DNA of 64,000 nucleotides, from positions 372,001 through 436,000 of the forward strand of contig JAMWBK010000008.1 in NCBI GenBank assembly GCA_029953675.1. The letters run 5' to 3'. The stretch is from Rhodosorus marinus. Lineage: Eukaryota; Rhodophyta; Stylonematophyceae; Stylonematales; Stylonemataceae. The first letter of the stretch is position 1, and every line of letters begins with the position of its first letter. Shown in pieces: positions 1 through 11,415 of the stretch. The position numbers were made by a program, and so were the translations under genes. The notes beneath the pieces are model-generated. The model saw only the letters and a program-made list of their open reading frames with translations, did not search any database and was not told the origin of the DNA.

Positions 1-597
1 TTCAGGTAATCCACCACAAAAGGCTTCTGGTGTAGTACAATCTGTCCTCACTGGCCCATCCGTATCGTCCGAACAGGGCCGTACAAATAAGCTTGTGGAC
101 AGCTGCTACTCATTCTGGGTAGGCGCACTATTCGCGATGCTTCGATGGCAGCCTGGTGAGCCGTCGTTGATGGACCCGAGCAGGCTAAACCGATACCTTG
201 TCAACTACTGCCAAGGCGCCAGGGGGGGTATGCGTGACAAGCCAGGAGTAGTAAGTTGCACCAATCTCAACAAGCATCTTTTGCTAATGTATCCCCTCAC
301 CAGTTAGCGCGTGTCTATATTCGTGCCAAAAGAGACCAGACTACTACCATACATGCTATGCTTTGAGTGGACTGTCTATAGCTCAACAAGCGATGTGTGA
401 GGAGGGTGAGGATGTACCTTCTGACTTGCGTTTGAAACTTATTGATCCAGTTTACAACCTGCACACTAGACGGCGTGAACGCGTGTATAGATACTTTCAC
501 GGCCGACCATTTTTACCGGAATAATACGGACGATAGTTTGTACAAAAATCTAAAACGCGAGAGGTCTCCGCAGAAAGACAAAACGCCGGAGGCATTT
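1..597. other. No gene recognised
   Basis: Only short overlapping open frames on both strands, none with a recognisable motif or consistent splice sites. The segment lies downstream of the minus-strand enoyl-CoA isomerase gene and may hold its 3' untranslated region. Confidence 0.4.
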
Positions 598-1632
598 CTA
601 CATCTTCGACAGCTTCTGAGCATAGGCCTGAATCGTCTTCCTTACGGTCGGATCGCCAGTGATCTCCCACGTTCGTCTGGCTTCGTCGTACGCCTCGGAC
701 TCCCATCTCAACGAAAAAGACTGGCGCAATGCGGACTTTGTAAGCTCACCGCCGATGCCGATGCCGTACGAAGTTTGCAAGATCTTGCTCATGACATCTT
801 GCGCCCGGGATAGGACGCAGCCTCCTTCTTGTGTAGAAACGATATCGTGAACCAAGCCGAGCTCTCTTGCCCGATCGGCTCTCAACATCTCACCAGTTAG
901 CAGCAATGATTCACCTTTCCCCTTGCCAGCGATTTCACAGAACAGCCTGGCCCAGTTGGTCGGGACCTAAGGAATCCATTGGAGCTGCTGTCAGCGCGGC
1001 TGCAAGAGTGACCCGGTCAACAGGTCATAGGAAGAAGTCTGGAATGCTTACTGGTATTCCTATTCTAGTTTCGTTCAGACCAATGGATCCATCGCTGGTT
1101 AGAATACGATAATCACAACATAGGGCTAGTGCACATCCACCAGCTGGGCATTGTCCTTTCACAGCCGCGATTGTAAACAGGCGTGATCGATAAACCTTTG
1201 CGAGAAACGTCGTCAGAGTGACCCAAAACCTATCCGAATTGAGTGACATTTGCTTAGTATAAGAGGCTGAAACCTATTACCGAAACAAAGCAACTGCTTA
1301 GGCGATCCTTACTTTGTCAACCTCTCCTCGTCTGTTTTCTCGCGAGTCAACTCCCTCAAATCAATTCCGGCAGTAAACACGTTCTTCTTCAACCCAGAGG
1401 CAAATATAGCTCCCCGAAAGCTCTCATCACCTTCGACTTCCTCCAGAGCGTCCAGCAGATCACTCCAAAGCTCAAGACTCATGGCATTCACAGGTGGGCG
1501 ATTAATAGATATCACGGCGAATCCGTTTCTTCTGTCAACACTAACCATACCCATCCCTTCCAAACTGCAGAAAAGGCAACCGCACAAACACACAAACTTT
1601 TCGACAGAAATTGCCAAAGCGCCAATCTTCAT
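598..1632 (-). CDS. ECI1: Enoyl-CoA delta-isomerase, ECI1-like (3 exons)
   Basis: Crotonase-fold enzyme that moves cis/trans-3 double bonds to trans-2-enoyl-CoA so that unsaturated fatty acids can enter beta-oxidation. Exons are 1313-1632, 1052-1229 and 598-966; joined they give 288 aa with no stop. Visible motifs are the N-terminal strand with NRPPVNA, the acyl-CoA-binding and oxyanion segment GQCPAGGC (residues 132-139), CDYRI, and LNETRIGIPVP (158-168). That last block is typical of the ECI1/DCI branch rather than of hydratases, and its Glu is the likely catalytic base. Both introns are GT-AG (83 and 85 nt), the first with a TACTAAG branch-like site. The first 26 residues precede the domain; a second ATG lies at 1554. 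The leader could be a weak mitochondrial presequence or untranslated, and no peroxisomal C-terminal signal is evident. Family assignment is firm; organelle is inference. Confidence 0.9.
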
Positions 1633-1968
1633 AAATTAGAACCAAAAACTTCTATCTGACTCTCAGTCATACAGTCTTCCACTTGTACAGTCGTCGTCGC
1701 CATGAAATCGCTCTCCAGCCAACATCGACTACTATCCATCGACCATCCCAAAGCGAATCCATCTCAAAACAACGAGATATTTTTGATTCCCAATAACACC
1801 TATTTATCATTCAAAATCAAATATTTAGAATTAAAACTAAGAAAATTGATATATTTCTAGTTATATTCAGTAGGTACAAGTCTCTAAAATATTACACTAA
1901 AAGCACAATAGTTGTTTTTGGTTCGTAATTTATTCATAATATACACAAACTAAATAGTGTATTTTGGT
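1633..1968. other. AT-rich spacer
   Basis: Upstream flank of the enoyl-CoA isomerase gene followed by very AT-rich sequence. No coding potential seen. Confidence 0.5.
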
Positions 1969-2274
1969 TTAATTTAGATGTAATACATATGTGCTGAAGT
2001 AGTGGTTTGGTAGATTCCAGGACCTCAAACAGGGTTCACCGTTGAACCTGGAGCGTCCATAGAGCGTATGGAATTCAAAGGCTTCCTTGAATGGGGACTC
2101 CCAATCCGTCAACACTGTACACGTACGCTTAAAAGGTCCAGAGCCCTTTCCCGAGAGCAACTTTTGCGGCAGGTTTCCGACGCGTCTAGAGGCAGGGCGA
2201 TATCCACGCGCATGTGCAAAGTTTGAGATCGTTGTGAACTCTTTTTCAGCAATTTCTTCGAAGAACAGTTTCAT
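1969..2274 (-). CDS. Hypothetical protein, 101 aa
   Basis: Single open frame starting at an ATG (2272-2274) and ending in TAA, 124 bp downstream of the kinesin-5 stop codon on the same strand. The composition looks protein-like: an acidic amphipathic start, a basic middle and an aromatic C-terminus. I see no domain, signal peptide or membrane segment and do not recognise the family. It could be a genuine small gene, a 3'-UTR ORF of the kinesin gene or chance. Conservation or transcript evidence is needed to decide. Confidence 0.3.
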   Translation of the reverse strand: MKLFFEEIAEKEFTTISNFAHARGYRPASRRVGNLPQKLLSGKGSGPFKRTCTVLTDWESPFKEAFEFHTLYGRSRFNGEPCLRSWNLPNHYFSTYVLHLN

Positions 2275-2397
2275 AATCAGTAGTTTAGATATGGTTGTGA
2301 ACAGCAGATCAAACTCGACTATAGGGGATCCATGTCAATCAGCAGAGAACTCCACACAGAATAGAATAGTGTTCTAGCTGTAGCGCCAGCTGCTCTA

Positions 2398-5300
2398 CTA
2401 GGAGGTCAGAGGAAGCTCCAAGATCTGTTCATCAGTGCGTGATGGCGGAACCGATGCAAACGCGGTCATATTAATCCGTTCCCGCACTTCCTCACGCGCC
2501 ATATCGATCTGTTGGGAAAACCAGCGCAAAAGAGAGGAAACGTCCAAGGTCCTGAGCCTCTGATTCTACTATCTTTCGAGCCCGTTGGAAGCTTACCTTG
2601 TAACTGTTTGAAAACGCATTTACACGGTCCGAGAGCTCCGAACAGGCGGAAACAACGCAAGTATCTATTTTCTCACTTCGTTTGCCGACCTCCACAACCT
2701 TAACCTTGACCTCGTTGAGGACGGAAGAAATGTCTTCCCTCATAGCCGTCAGTACCTTATTTGTGCTCTCGCTCGCAGCTTCTCGCTGAGATCCGAGACG
2801 GTCCATAAGATCCTTGTAAGACGCTTCGAAAACTTCGGCGGTTTTGCCTTCGAACTCTACCAGACTGGCAACCTCTTTCTCAGATCCTGATGAAGCATTC
2901 CAGAAGAGGAAGGGTTACGTAGCGACGCCATAGTGTTGATCAGCACATGTGCTAGTAATGTACACGATGAGCTCCAGCTCCAGCTGCATCCAGCTTACCT
3001 TTGACAGCGGATATGATAGCAGCAGAGCAGAGCTTGTTGTCTTTTCGAGCAGCCTCGACCGTTTCCTTTGAGATCTCCGTGTTCTTCTGGACCTCGTCCA
3101 TCATTATCAAGCTCAGCCCAGCCAGGTCTTTGTCCAGTTCATCCTTTCTAGTTGATGCTTCTTGCACTTCCGTCTTTACCGACGCAGCAAGCTTCCCAAA
3201 CCTCGTGATCATTTCAAGACCAGAGTCTTTCGCCATCTTTATGTCTTCTCGAGCTGATCGTGAATGGTTTAAAAGCAACGTGGTTAGTGTAAGGCACTAT
3301 CATCGGGCGTACCAATCCGGTTGGTTGTCAGAAACGCTTGCACTTCTGCTAGAAAATTTCTCGTCCTAATTTGGAATAGAATGGAGTCGGCTGTATTACC
3401 TTTCGCGAGCTCCTTCTCTCCTCCATCAGCAACACTTAGTACGAAAGAGCTTAGGATGGAAACGATGCTCTCAATTACCTCAGTCTCACACGATTTGAGG
3501 TTCCTCGACATAGAGTCTGCAAAGGCTCGATTCTTCAGAACGAGTTCCGCAGTTTTGTCTGAATGCGACGACACCAGGTTGCTCAAATTGTTCGATATCT
3601 AAGTCAAAGTAGCATGATGCGCTCTCTAGTCAGTTCCAATACATCACTTCCCAGTTTCTCCCATTGCAAAGGAATTCCTACCTCTGTCAGGGCGACGCGG
3701 TTAGAGCTGGTCATAGAGGACATCAATTTCTTATTTTCTTCACTGCGCATGATCTGGGTCTGGCTATATTTTCCCATAGAGTCTGCAGTATGCTCAGAAA
3801 ACTGAGCCATTGCACCCTGGAGAGACTGCTGGCTCGCCCGGATCTCCACCAGCCTGGCCTTCAACCCGAGCCATACCTCATCAACGGCAGCTTTCTGCTT
3901 TTCGCTTGCGGTCTGAACTTGATCTAAAACAGTGGAACTGTGTTCCAAAACAGACCTAGAAGTGGACACCACGTCCTCCTCGATCATCCCAACGGAGGAG
4001 ACCACTTGATCTGTATACGCGTTGACGTTTTCCAACGCAGTCCTCCCAGCTAAATCCAATTTGGATAAATTCTCTTCCTGCCTATTCACCAGTTCCTGCA
4101 TATTCTCGTCCCATCCTAGCATTGAGCTGTGCAGCTTCTCAATAAACTCCCCTAGTACCCTGCCATTGATCTCCTGATCCGATTCCTAACAGACGAAGAA
4201 ACAATGAGTGTCAGCAGAAAACTCCTAAAAGTTCTAGTATTCCTTAAATAACGACTACGAATCGATAGTTGATAAAATTACGCAAGACGAATATTTCCCG
4301 CGTACAAGCGTTAATATTGATCGAAATCTACCTGATTTTGGAAGAGACGTAGTTCTTGCTTACCATGGCGTCGACTTTGGTATGAAGTGCTTCGAGATGC
4401 TCAAGGGTGGTACTCAAGGTCCGTGTGAGATCTAAAGCTTGGACATGAAGACGGTCTTCAGTGCTTCTGTGGCACTGGAGAAGATGACTCACTTCTTCCA
4501 GCTGGTTTTGAGTGTGGTTCAGGTTGTTCGATGTTGTGGTTAGGACGTTCCGGGTATGATTGAGCTCCTTCTCAGCACTCTTCAGTAATGACCGAGTATC
4601 ACGCAGCTCTGCAAACGTCTCATTGAGCTCTTTCTCGAGCTTTGATACGATGTCTTCCTTATCCAAGAGCGACTGCTCCTGAATTCCAATCGTCACCTCC
4701 ATTTCCTGCATGGTTGACTTCATCGTGTTGTACTCTTCTAGTGGCAAATAGACCCCATTCTTCTCCCTTGCACAGAGAAGTTCCTTCTCTAACCTCGCCA
4801 TGCGCCTCGTATAGTCAGCCAGTAGCTCCTTTTTAGTCACCATGGAGTTCATTGTTGGACGATTCTTGATGCTCTTCGCGCGGAACGCGTATTCGAGCCT
4901 GAGAACGAAACCCACGAAAGCCATTTAGATGGGATTTCAAAGAAATTATTGCGTTTCTGAGAGAGCTTTGGACAATGCTTACGTCGAAATAGTCTCTTCC
5001 AAAGAGGAAAACGCTGGACCGATAGTCGCAACAATGCAGGTTTTGTTCTTCCCTCCAAGAGACTCTTGAAGCAGCCTGGTGAGCTTCGAGTCCCGATAGG
5101 GAACATACGGCTGGTGTTCAACTAGTGCGTTGATCACTTTCCCAAGAGCTAAAAGGCTCTGGTTAATGTTTCCAGCTTCTCGAGCTCGCTGGCTCACAGC
5201 TCCACTCCTACCGATGTTCTCAGATCCAGCAAGGTCGACGAGATTCAGCTTTCCGACTCTCAGCAACTCATCCCTACAGAGAACGAACAGCACGCATTGT

Positions 5301-6308
5301 TTTGAACACTTTGGATCTCTACATTTTCAACTTCGAAAGGCATAACCTTCTTTGCACTAGCCGGGGAGCTTCTTCTCGTTTACCCATCTGAAGACGTCGA
5401 TTTGGAATGGACGGTAATGGTGAAAATACTGTGAGATCTTGAAGAGTACTTGTTCATCTCCGTCTCTGCTGTAATTCTCTTCTTCGCTGAACGTTGAAGG
5501 ATCTGAAACACCTGACTTTCGTCCTCAACCGTAGTTTCTGCAGCAGGACAATCTCGAAGAGTTCAGCAGATTGGATAGGAATAAGTTTGGAAGAGAAGAA
5601 ACGCACCAGCAAGTCCCAAAACGAAAGTTCCAGTTTTTTCGTCATCGTAGATCCGGAGCTTCTCCGCCTCATCCGAGACACTGAGTAGATCGGTAATGTG
5701 CTCGTTGTAGAGTTCGAGATGGGATACTCGCACAGAGTTTTCCTGGTTTGATCGCCTCAGCCGTGTGAATATCTGTTTCACGGACCTTGGAATAAGTCCC
5801 GCATGTCTGTCATCGCTATGGTTCGAGTTTTTCTCGTCTTTCCCTCCCTCCATCGTATGTGTCTTGCCAGTTCCAGTGGGACCATATGCAAAGATAGTAC
5901 AGTTGAAGCCTTCAAGAACCTGAATTAACCCGTAATCTAGACGTTAGCTGGATCTATTGTTGGCCCCCGAAAGTGAAGCCTCTAGCGGATCGGAAACATG
6001 CCCCGTCGAATTACCTCATCAACTGCCCGGGAGCAGACTGTGTCGTAAACCTGTTTTTGAGTCGAAGTTGGTCCAAAGACATAGTCAAAATTGTAGGTTT
6101 TTTCGCCCGTAGCTGCTGCCGCCTTGCGGACCACTCCGCAGGTCCCAGGGGTCGTAACCTGCCCTGCATTCTCATCGCACTGCACGATGTTAAAGTGGGG
6201 CTCCAGTCGCTCCTTGGCATTCGGTGGACGACAACGAACAGCGACTTGAACGTTCAAGGGACGCTCTCCACCCCTTCCGTTCTTCGCCGACGGCGACCTA
6301 TCCGCCAT
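2398..6308 (-). CDS. KIF11: Kinesin-5 (BimC/Eg5) spindle motor, 10 exons
   Basis: Plus-end-directed homotetrameric motor that cross-links and slides antiparallel spindle microtubules. Exons: 6015-6308, 5607-5919, 5384-5537, 4983-5273, 4364-4898, 3682-4185, 3400-3598, 2999-3253, 2597-2886, 2398-2508; the sum is 2946 nt, 981 aa, in frame throughout. The motor occupies about residues 12-360, with P-loop GPTGTGKT (111-118), switch I SSRSH (234-238) and switch [10 protein letters not shown] (265-272). The segment after the motor, with RAKSIKNRP and [10 protein letters not shown], matches the kinesin-5 neck and start of the stalk. The rest is predicted coiled coil with many Glu and Lys. No clear BimC box is visible in the short C-terminus. 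The P-loop has Pro where kinesins nearly always have Gln. The start is the first in-frame ATG before the motor; an upstream TTG also extends the frame. All nine introns are GT-AG, 69-178 nt. Confidence 0.95.
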
Positions 6309-7522
6309 CGTTCCCGCTGTGTGTAAACAAGTTTTCCAGGACCCGCTGTGTGCCAACCTAACCCAGCTTCATCAACACCCTCACATTCTCTTCCATCCTC
6401 CCGCAGCCCTTTGTCCATACCTACACAAACTCTATTCTCTCATCTGAACGTATCACTATTTTCGAAATACAGAAGAAAATCGTAAGTCAATCAGCAAAGA
6501 TTTTTTTATTTTGAAATCATAGGAATTTTGACTTCATTTCTGGGATAGAACTTTTTTATTCATAAATATTATCTTCTATATTCCTATAGTTAATAATTTA
6601 TCGGCTACTGAGCATCGGATGCAATTTTCTGTATTATCGATAACCTTTCAAGGGAATCTATTAATGTATTAATAAATAATTGGGGTGTATTTGCTTTGAA
6701 GATTTGAATGTATTTAATATTTATATAAAATGTGTATATGGTACTATTTCTATCGTCAAATATTTGTTTTTGAATAGAGCTTGTAACGTCAAGGAAGCAT
6801 CAATCTTTCCAAGCCTGGGAGAACTTCCTTCCACCCAGCAGCATTCCTCCGCGTAGTTCGGCTGAAAGCTAGACTACACCTAGCCTGGTTTTATTCTAGT
6901 TACGAGAGCGCTTGAAGAGCTTCCGGTGTGTCGCGGAGTGTCAGCAGATTGTATCGCAACACCCTTCGAGGGAGAAAAACCGGGGACCTTCCAGCAAGCT
7001 CATTCCTACTAATTACGATTACGACCCGCTTCCTTGTGGGAGGATCGCATCTTCGTATGGAATGGTAATGAAGTCTCCAGTGGCCAGGCCTTTGAACCTC
7101 CAAAAATGACGTCTTCTGAGTTGCTGAAGTCCTGCCGTCGCGGGAGTTTGGAACTGGTAAGTTTAATAAAGTTTCAATATGCGACGAACTAGCGCTTGCC
7201 ATAGAATGACGCATGGCTACCGTGTAAACAATCATTCCTAGAATCTGAGCCTTCTGCAAAAACTATTAGATAGTGTTTGACAGCCTGTCGAACTCAGAAG
7301 TAACCATGATTCAAAACGTGAAAGCGAGAGCTTGTCATATCGAGACGTATTCATGCGACGTTCTGAATCGACGTGGGCAAATTCTTCCTAAATTCAGCTT
7401 TCACACCACCAAATATTTCCCAGTTTAGGTTAGTATTCTAAATCTATCTTTCCTACATCTTCACTCCCATCTAGCTTCCCCCGAATGAGATGCAGTGGCC
7501 ACAGTACTTGTAGTCGGTTGAG
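6309..7522. other. Spacer, no gene recognised
   Basis: The first 150 bp are C-rich on the plus strand, which is the G-rich sense-strand leader of the kinesin gene. After that the DNA is strongly AT-rich (6480-6780). Open frames around 6900-7260 have no recognisable domain or start. Confidence 0.4.
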
Positions 7523-7636
7523 CCAAGTTGGTCAGGTTTTTCGCTGTTTACGACCCACGCCCCCCCTTAAACCCCCCTGTTTTCGCGGGTTAAACCACTT
7601 CCGAGTCGTAGACAGCGAAAAACCCGACCCACTTGG
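7523..7636. repeat. Foldback (MITE-like) repeat, copy 1
   Basis: A 114-bp element with near-perfect terminal inverted repeats of about 32 bp: it opens with CCAAGTTGGTCAGG and closes with the complement of CCAAGTGGGTCGGG. Between the arms is a C-rich loop around CCCTTAAACCCCCC. A second copy lies at 23682-23794. Both are followed by ACCCTACT. There is no coding capacity, so it looks like a non-autonomous element or a structured hairpin repeat. Confidence 0.8.
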
Positions 7637-8814
7637 CGACAACCCTACTTGTTGCGCCACCAAAAAGAAAAAAAAGGTCATGAGTCTCGACTAACTTTAG
7701 GTCCGCGCTGGGCTGAGCTCATGAGGGTTGGAGTGTCAGGACACGACCAATCATGATTCAATACCGGAGACGATTGATTATTCTACTAACGTTGATTGAC
7801 TATCAGACGCTTTTTCGGACCAGAAATCGGACACTGTTTTTTTTTGAAGCACCTCAATCAGGTGTACCCTCCCAACTCAATAGCTTATATCCACAATAGA
7901 GATTCATCGAACAGTATATGAATGCCCCATATTTTAACGTTCTGGACTCCCTGCAACCCCTTTTAACGTTCTGGACTCCCTGTCACTAAGCCCTATCAAT
8001 TTGGTCTCGATTCCTCTCACCGTGGTTTAATCCCACACCAGCAACAGGCCGAGCGGGGGCAGCTGAGTGGCTCCTAGAGCGTCAAAATCCAGAAATAGAA
8101 GATAATGGAAATCTTTCAAACGCAGGACGTTCATCAATCAGCGTTTTTCGATTATCATCCATCATCATCAGGTTTATTCAGAGCCTAACTACCCTGAGAA
8201 GCGAGAGGCAAGACGCCCATCCCTGTGACATCCATAAACGGCGCAAGCGAGTCAAAATTCCCGATAAAGAAAAGAAGAGACCCGCATCCGTGTAACAAAA
8301 TCGAATCGACATACCAGGCGTGCCCCCTTCCCCCCCACCCCTTCCCTCAAATAAAGGCCTGACACGATTTGGGAACGTGACGAGTCCTTTTTTCCCTTTC
8401 AGTCCACTCCAAACGTGAACCGTCCCTGAATCTCCAGACCAAGAACATTGCGTTTGGGCCTGAGCAGGTGCACACACATCTGCTCAGAGATGTGTACCTT
8501 CACATCGTCGCTTCCACTGTGTGGGTGGAAGCTGCTTGGAAATAAAAAGAAAACAAATGTGTACAATTTTTGCCCTCGCCCACAAAGTAAACGTCATAAA
8601 AAAATTCCTTCCAATAGAAAACATATCTGTGCCCAGCGATATACAGTATATACAATATAGCTCATTATTTATCTTCATAAATATTCTAATATTTAATTTT
8701 TTTTAACGTAGATGGCGTAGATGATAACGGTCTATATTGCACATAAGAGCAGATGGCAGAAAATAATCTGTTTTCTAGACCAGTGCCTCTTTGCTCCAGT
8801 TCTATTATTGGAAA
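7637..8814. other. Spacer with a short direct repeat
   Basis: A 22-bp unit, TTTTAACGTTCTGGACTCCC plus TG, occurs twice (7932-7953 and 7961-7982). The rest is non-coding in appearance, with poly-T and C-rich runs. No gene recognised. Confidence 0.4.
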
Positions 8815-9074
8815 CCTTACTACCAGAAGAGGCGGTGGAGACCGGATCGACTGCCGTTCTTAGCTTACTACCAGTATGGTTTGAGACTGGGCATTGCCGT
8901 TCCTGGTTTACTACCAGTAAGATTTGAGAGTGGGCATTGCCGTTTCTGGTTTACTACCAGTAAGGTGGTTTGAGAATGGGCACTGCCGTTTCTGGTTTAC
9001 TACCGGTAAGGTTTCAGACTCGGCGTTGCTATTTCTGGTCTACTGCCGTTAAAGTTTGAGACTGGGCATTGCCG
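8815..9074 (+). repeat. Tandem repeat, about 47-bp unit, 5 copies
   Basis: Five degenerate direct copies of a unit containing TTACTACCAGTAAGG, then TTTGAGACTGGGCATTGCCG. The copies diverge by point changes and small indels, so this is an old minisatellite. No open frame persists through the units. Confidence 0.85.
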
Positions 9075-9599
9075 ACTTGTTTCAGAAAAGCCGCAAAAAC
9101 GCTGGATGAGAGTAAATAAGTCGGTGGAAATGATTGTGGATTAAGGTCAAAGAAGGTCCTATCAGCGAGAGCATGTGTCTCCTTGAACCCCTGATCAGAT
9201 ACTCCGGGACTCTTACAGCAGTTTGCAGGTAGTAAACGTACTGGCCTCAGGTGCACTAACGTTTCAAATTACTTTGGAAACAGGAAGGCTGACGCCCAGG
9301 GGTTCGTGGAATACAATAGTTAGGATTATCAGAAGTAAGCTACAGACTCATAGACAACGGGAAACTGCGACCTGGTAGATGTGTGTCTATTAATAGTTTG
9401 TAGTATACGGAGCTCACTCCGGACTCAAGCTGTCAGATTGATCGGCTCAGCAGAGCACGCTTCCTAAAGAAAGCCGTCTCCTGATTCCTATGTGGACTTG
9501 GCTACACGTCGGGAGCCAAAAAGAAGGAAAGATAGTGGTAGTTCCAGAACCCTAAAAAAAATTTGTTTGATTGTGCGTTGCATCTGGGATTGATCCGCT
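9075..9599. other. Spacer, no gene recognised
   Basis: Short open frames only; nothing recognised between the minisatellite and the retrotransposon tail copy. Confidence 0.4.
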
Positions 9600-9705
9600 G
9601 AAACAGTGGAGAACCGCGTTCTTGCGCTTCGCCCTTCGATATGGTCTTTTTTTTCCCCTCGGGGTTTTTTTTTTCAGCCTCCGATTAAACCATTCGTTCG
9701 ATATG
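9600..9705 (+). mobile_element. Retrotransposon 3'-tail fragment (copy D)
   Basis: Shares with 25415-25680 and 49050-49185 the tail around CCCCTCGGGG, a T-run and TTTCAGCCTCCGATTAAAC, ending near ATTCGTTCG. It is a short, diverged copy of the 3' end of the same non-LTR element. No reverse transcriptase remains here. Confidence 0.55.
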
Positions 9706-10011
9706 GAAGGGATGAAATTGCTTGGACTACTCTTTTGGCTTTGACACCGCAAACATCCTCCAGGAGTCCATCAGGGGCTAAGGCAGGTTTGTGCACTTGA
9801 TCGGAATGCTTCGCGGCATCCTCACTATCCAGTCAATTTTGTTCTGCGTTCTGCAGCAAGATTGCTAGGTATATAACGATCGAGTTTGAGCTCATCTCCT
9901 GCACCTTGGGGGGTTCGCAAGTTAACAACCAGAGCTGCTAAACTCACTGACCAGGTTTTTATCGAAAGTCGTAAGAAGGCGCGTGGGTATTTTCACTGCT
10001 TGTAGGGAAAA
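9706..10011. other. Upstream region of the transporter gene
   Basis: No gene recognised; the transporter ATG at 10012 is preceded by a short A-rich stretch. Confidence 0.4.
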
Positions 10012-11415
10012 ATGGGTGGGGAGTTCATGGATCCGGAGGTTATGGATCCGGAGCACGTGGGGCCGCACAGCGATGTGGACTATGATGCGGAGGAAGCTGT
10101 GGTCAAGGGTTCTAATGAAGATACCGCCGAAGGAGTGAACCAATTTTTGCATGGGCACGCGACCAGGATGAAGCGATCTTCTCCTTACCATACTTACTTG
10201 GCGATTACTGCTCTGACGATCAACTTCGTAATGGTTCCCGGATTTTTTTCCGGCATGGGATGGGCATTGGCTGTCATAGTCCTGTGTTGGGCTTGGAGCC
10301 ATAGTTTTATCACCGGTCTGATGCTGGACAAAGTTTGTGAAGATAAGCCACAAATTCTGAGTTATCCAGACTTGGGCGCGTATGTCGCCGCGAAGCTAAC
10401 CAAGGGGAGCAAGCACGGCCGGCTAGCTGGTTATTGGACAACCTGGGCTGCCCAAGCCCTTGGAACCTACCTCGTCTCGGTGGCGAGCATGGCTTTCTGC
10501 GCCCAATTTTTGCAGGCAATCTTCCCTCAGCCCTGCTACTCATGGTGGATTGTGATTGCTTACGGTGTGACCATCGTCTTAACCCAGATACCCACATTCC
10601 ATGAGACTATCGGAATTAACCTCCTCAGTATGTCTTGTTTCACGGCGCTGTTCATTCTGATACTCGTCAACATGGGCATCACTGGTCCAGTTGAGAATGT
10701 CAGCTACAGCCTCGGGAACGCCGACGCGATCTTAAACGGAATTTCGGGATTTTCCTTCGCCTTTGGAGGCCATTCCGTATTCCTAGAGGCCAGAAGGGAG
10801 ATGAAGCGACCAGAAAAGTTCAAGTATTCGATCTATGGGATGTACGCCACACTCGGATTTTCTATGTCCGTAATAGGGTACACGGGCTACGGCTTGTGGG
10901 GAGATCAAGCACAAATCAACATCTTGTCCAACTTCGACTGGAACGCATCAATCACAGTCGGTAACGTTTTCATGCTGATGGCCTTCTTGGCACCTCTAGT
11001 GATCGGAAACATTCTTACGATGATGTGTATTCAGACGGTCCTGAAGATCCCACTGCTCGGCTGGAGAAAGCCTCAAAAATATGGGATGCCAGCGGGTGTT
11101 ACCCGGACGATCTTCAGGGTGACGCTGGTAACAACAGAATTGATCCTAGCGCTTCTAATCCCGTTCATTAGTGACTTGGTGAGCCTGACGGGGGCTTTGA
11201 GCACAACGTTCCTGACGTTCATGTTCCCATGCATCGCGTACTGGACTATTTTCAACAAGCGAATGACCATTTACGCGAAGCTGGGTTGTGCGCTTCTGAT
11301 CGGCCTTTCGTTTGTTGTCGGTTTTACCGGGCTCTATGCAGCCATTTCCGGGCTTATCAGCAACGCGTCGAAGTTTGCACCATTCCACCTACCCTGCAGC
11401 TACTTGGACTTGTAA
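10012..11415 (+). CDS. Amino acid transporter, AAAP/SLC36-SLC38-like
   Basis: Intronless 467-aa integral membrane protein. About 60 hydrophilic, acidic N-terminal residues are followed by 10-11 hydrophobic spans to the C-terminus. The segment GFSFAFGGHSVFLEARREM in the middle is the AAAP signature before the sixth or seventh helix, where family members have F.GHSV/TFPEIQ.E M-type sequences. It is followed by a transmembrane helix with GYTGYGLWG, close to the family's GYxxFG. Known members move neutral or cationic amino acids with protons or sodium across plasma, vacuolar or lysosomal membranes; substrate and membrane cannot be read from this sequence. It starts at ATG 10012; the stop is TAA. 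No exon-intron structure is needed, unlike the neighbouring genes. Confidence 0.85.
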   Translation: MGGEFMDPEVMDPEHVGPHSDVDYDAEEAVVKGSNEDTAEGVNQFLHGHATRMKRSSPYHTYLAITALTINFVMVPGFFSGMGWALAVIVLCWAWSHSFITGLMLDKVCEDKPQILSYPDLGAYVAAKLTKGSKHGRLAGYWTTWAAQALGTYLVSVASMAFCAQFLQAIFPQPCYSWWIVIAYGVTIVLTQIPTFHETIGINLLSMSCFTALFILILVNMGITGPVENVSYSLGNADAILNGISGFSFAFGGHSVFLEARREMKRPEKFKYSIYGMYATLGFSMSVIGYTGYGLWGDQAQINILSNFDWNASITVGNVFMLMAFLAPLVIGNILTMMCIQTVLKIPLLGWRKPQKYGMPAGVTRTIFRVTLVTTELILALLIPFISDLVSLTGALSTTFLTFMFPCIAYWTIFNKRMTIYAKLGCALLIGLSFVVGFTGLYAAISGLISNASKFAPFHLPCSYLDL

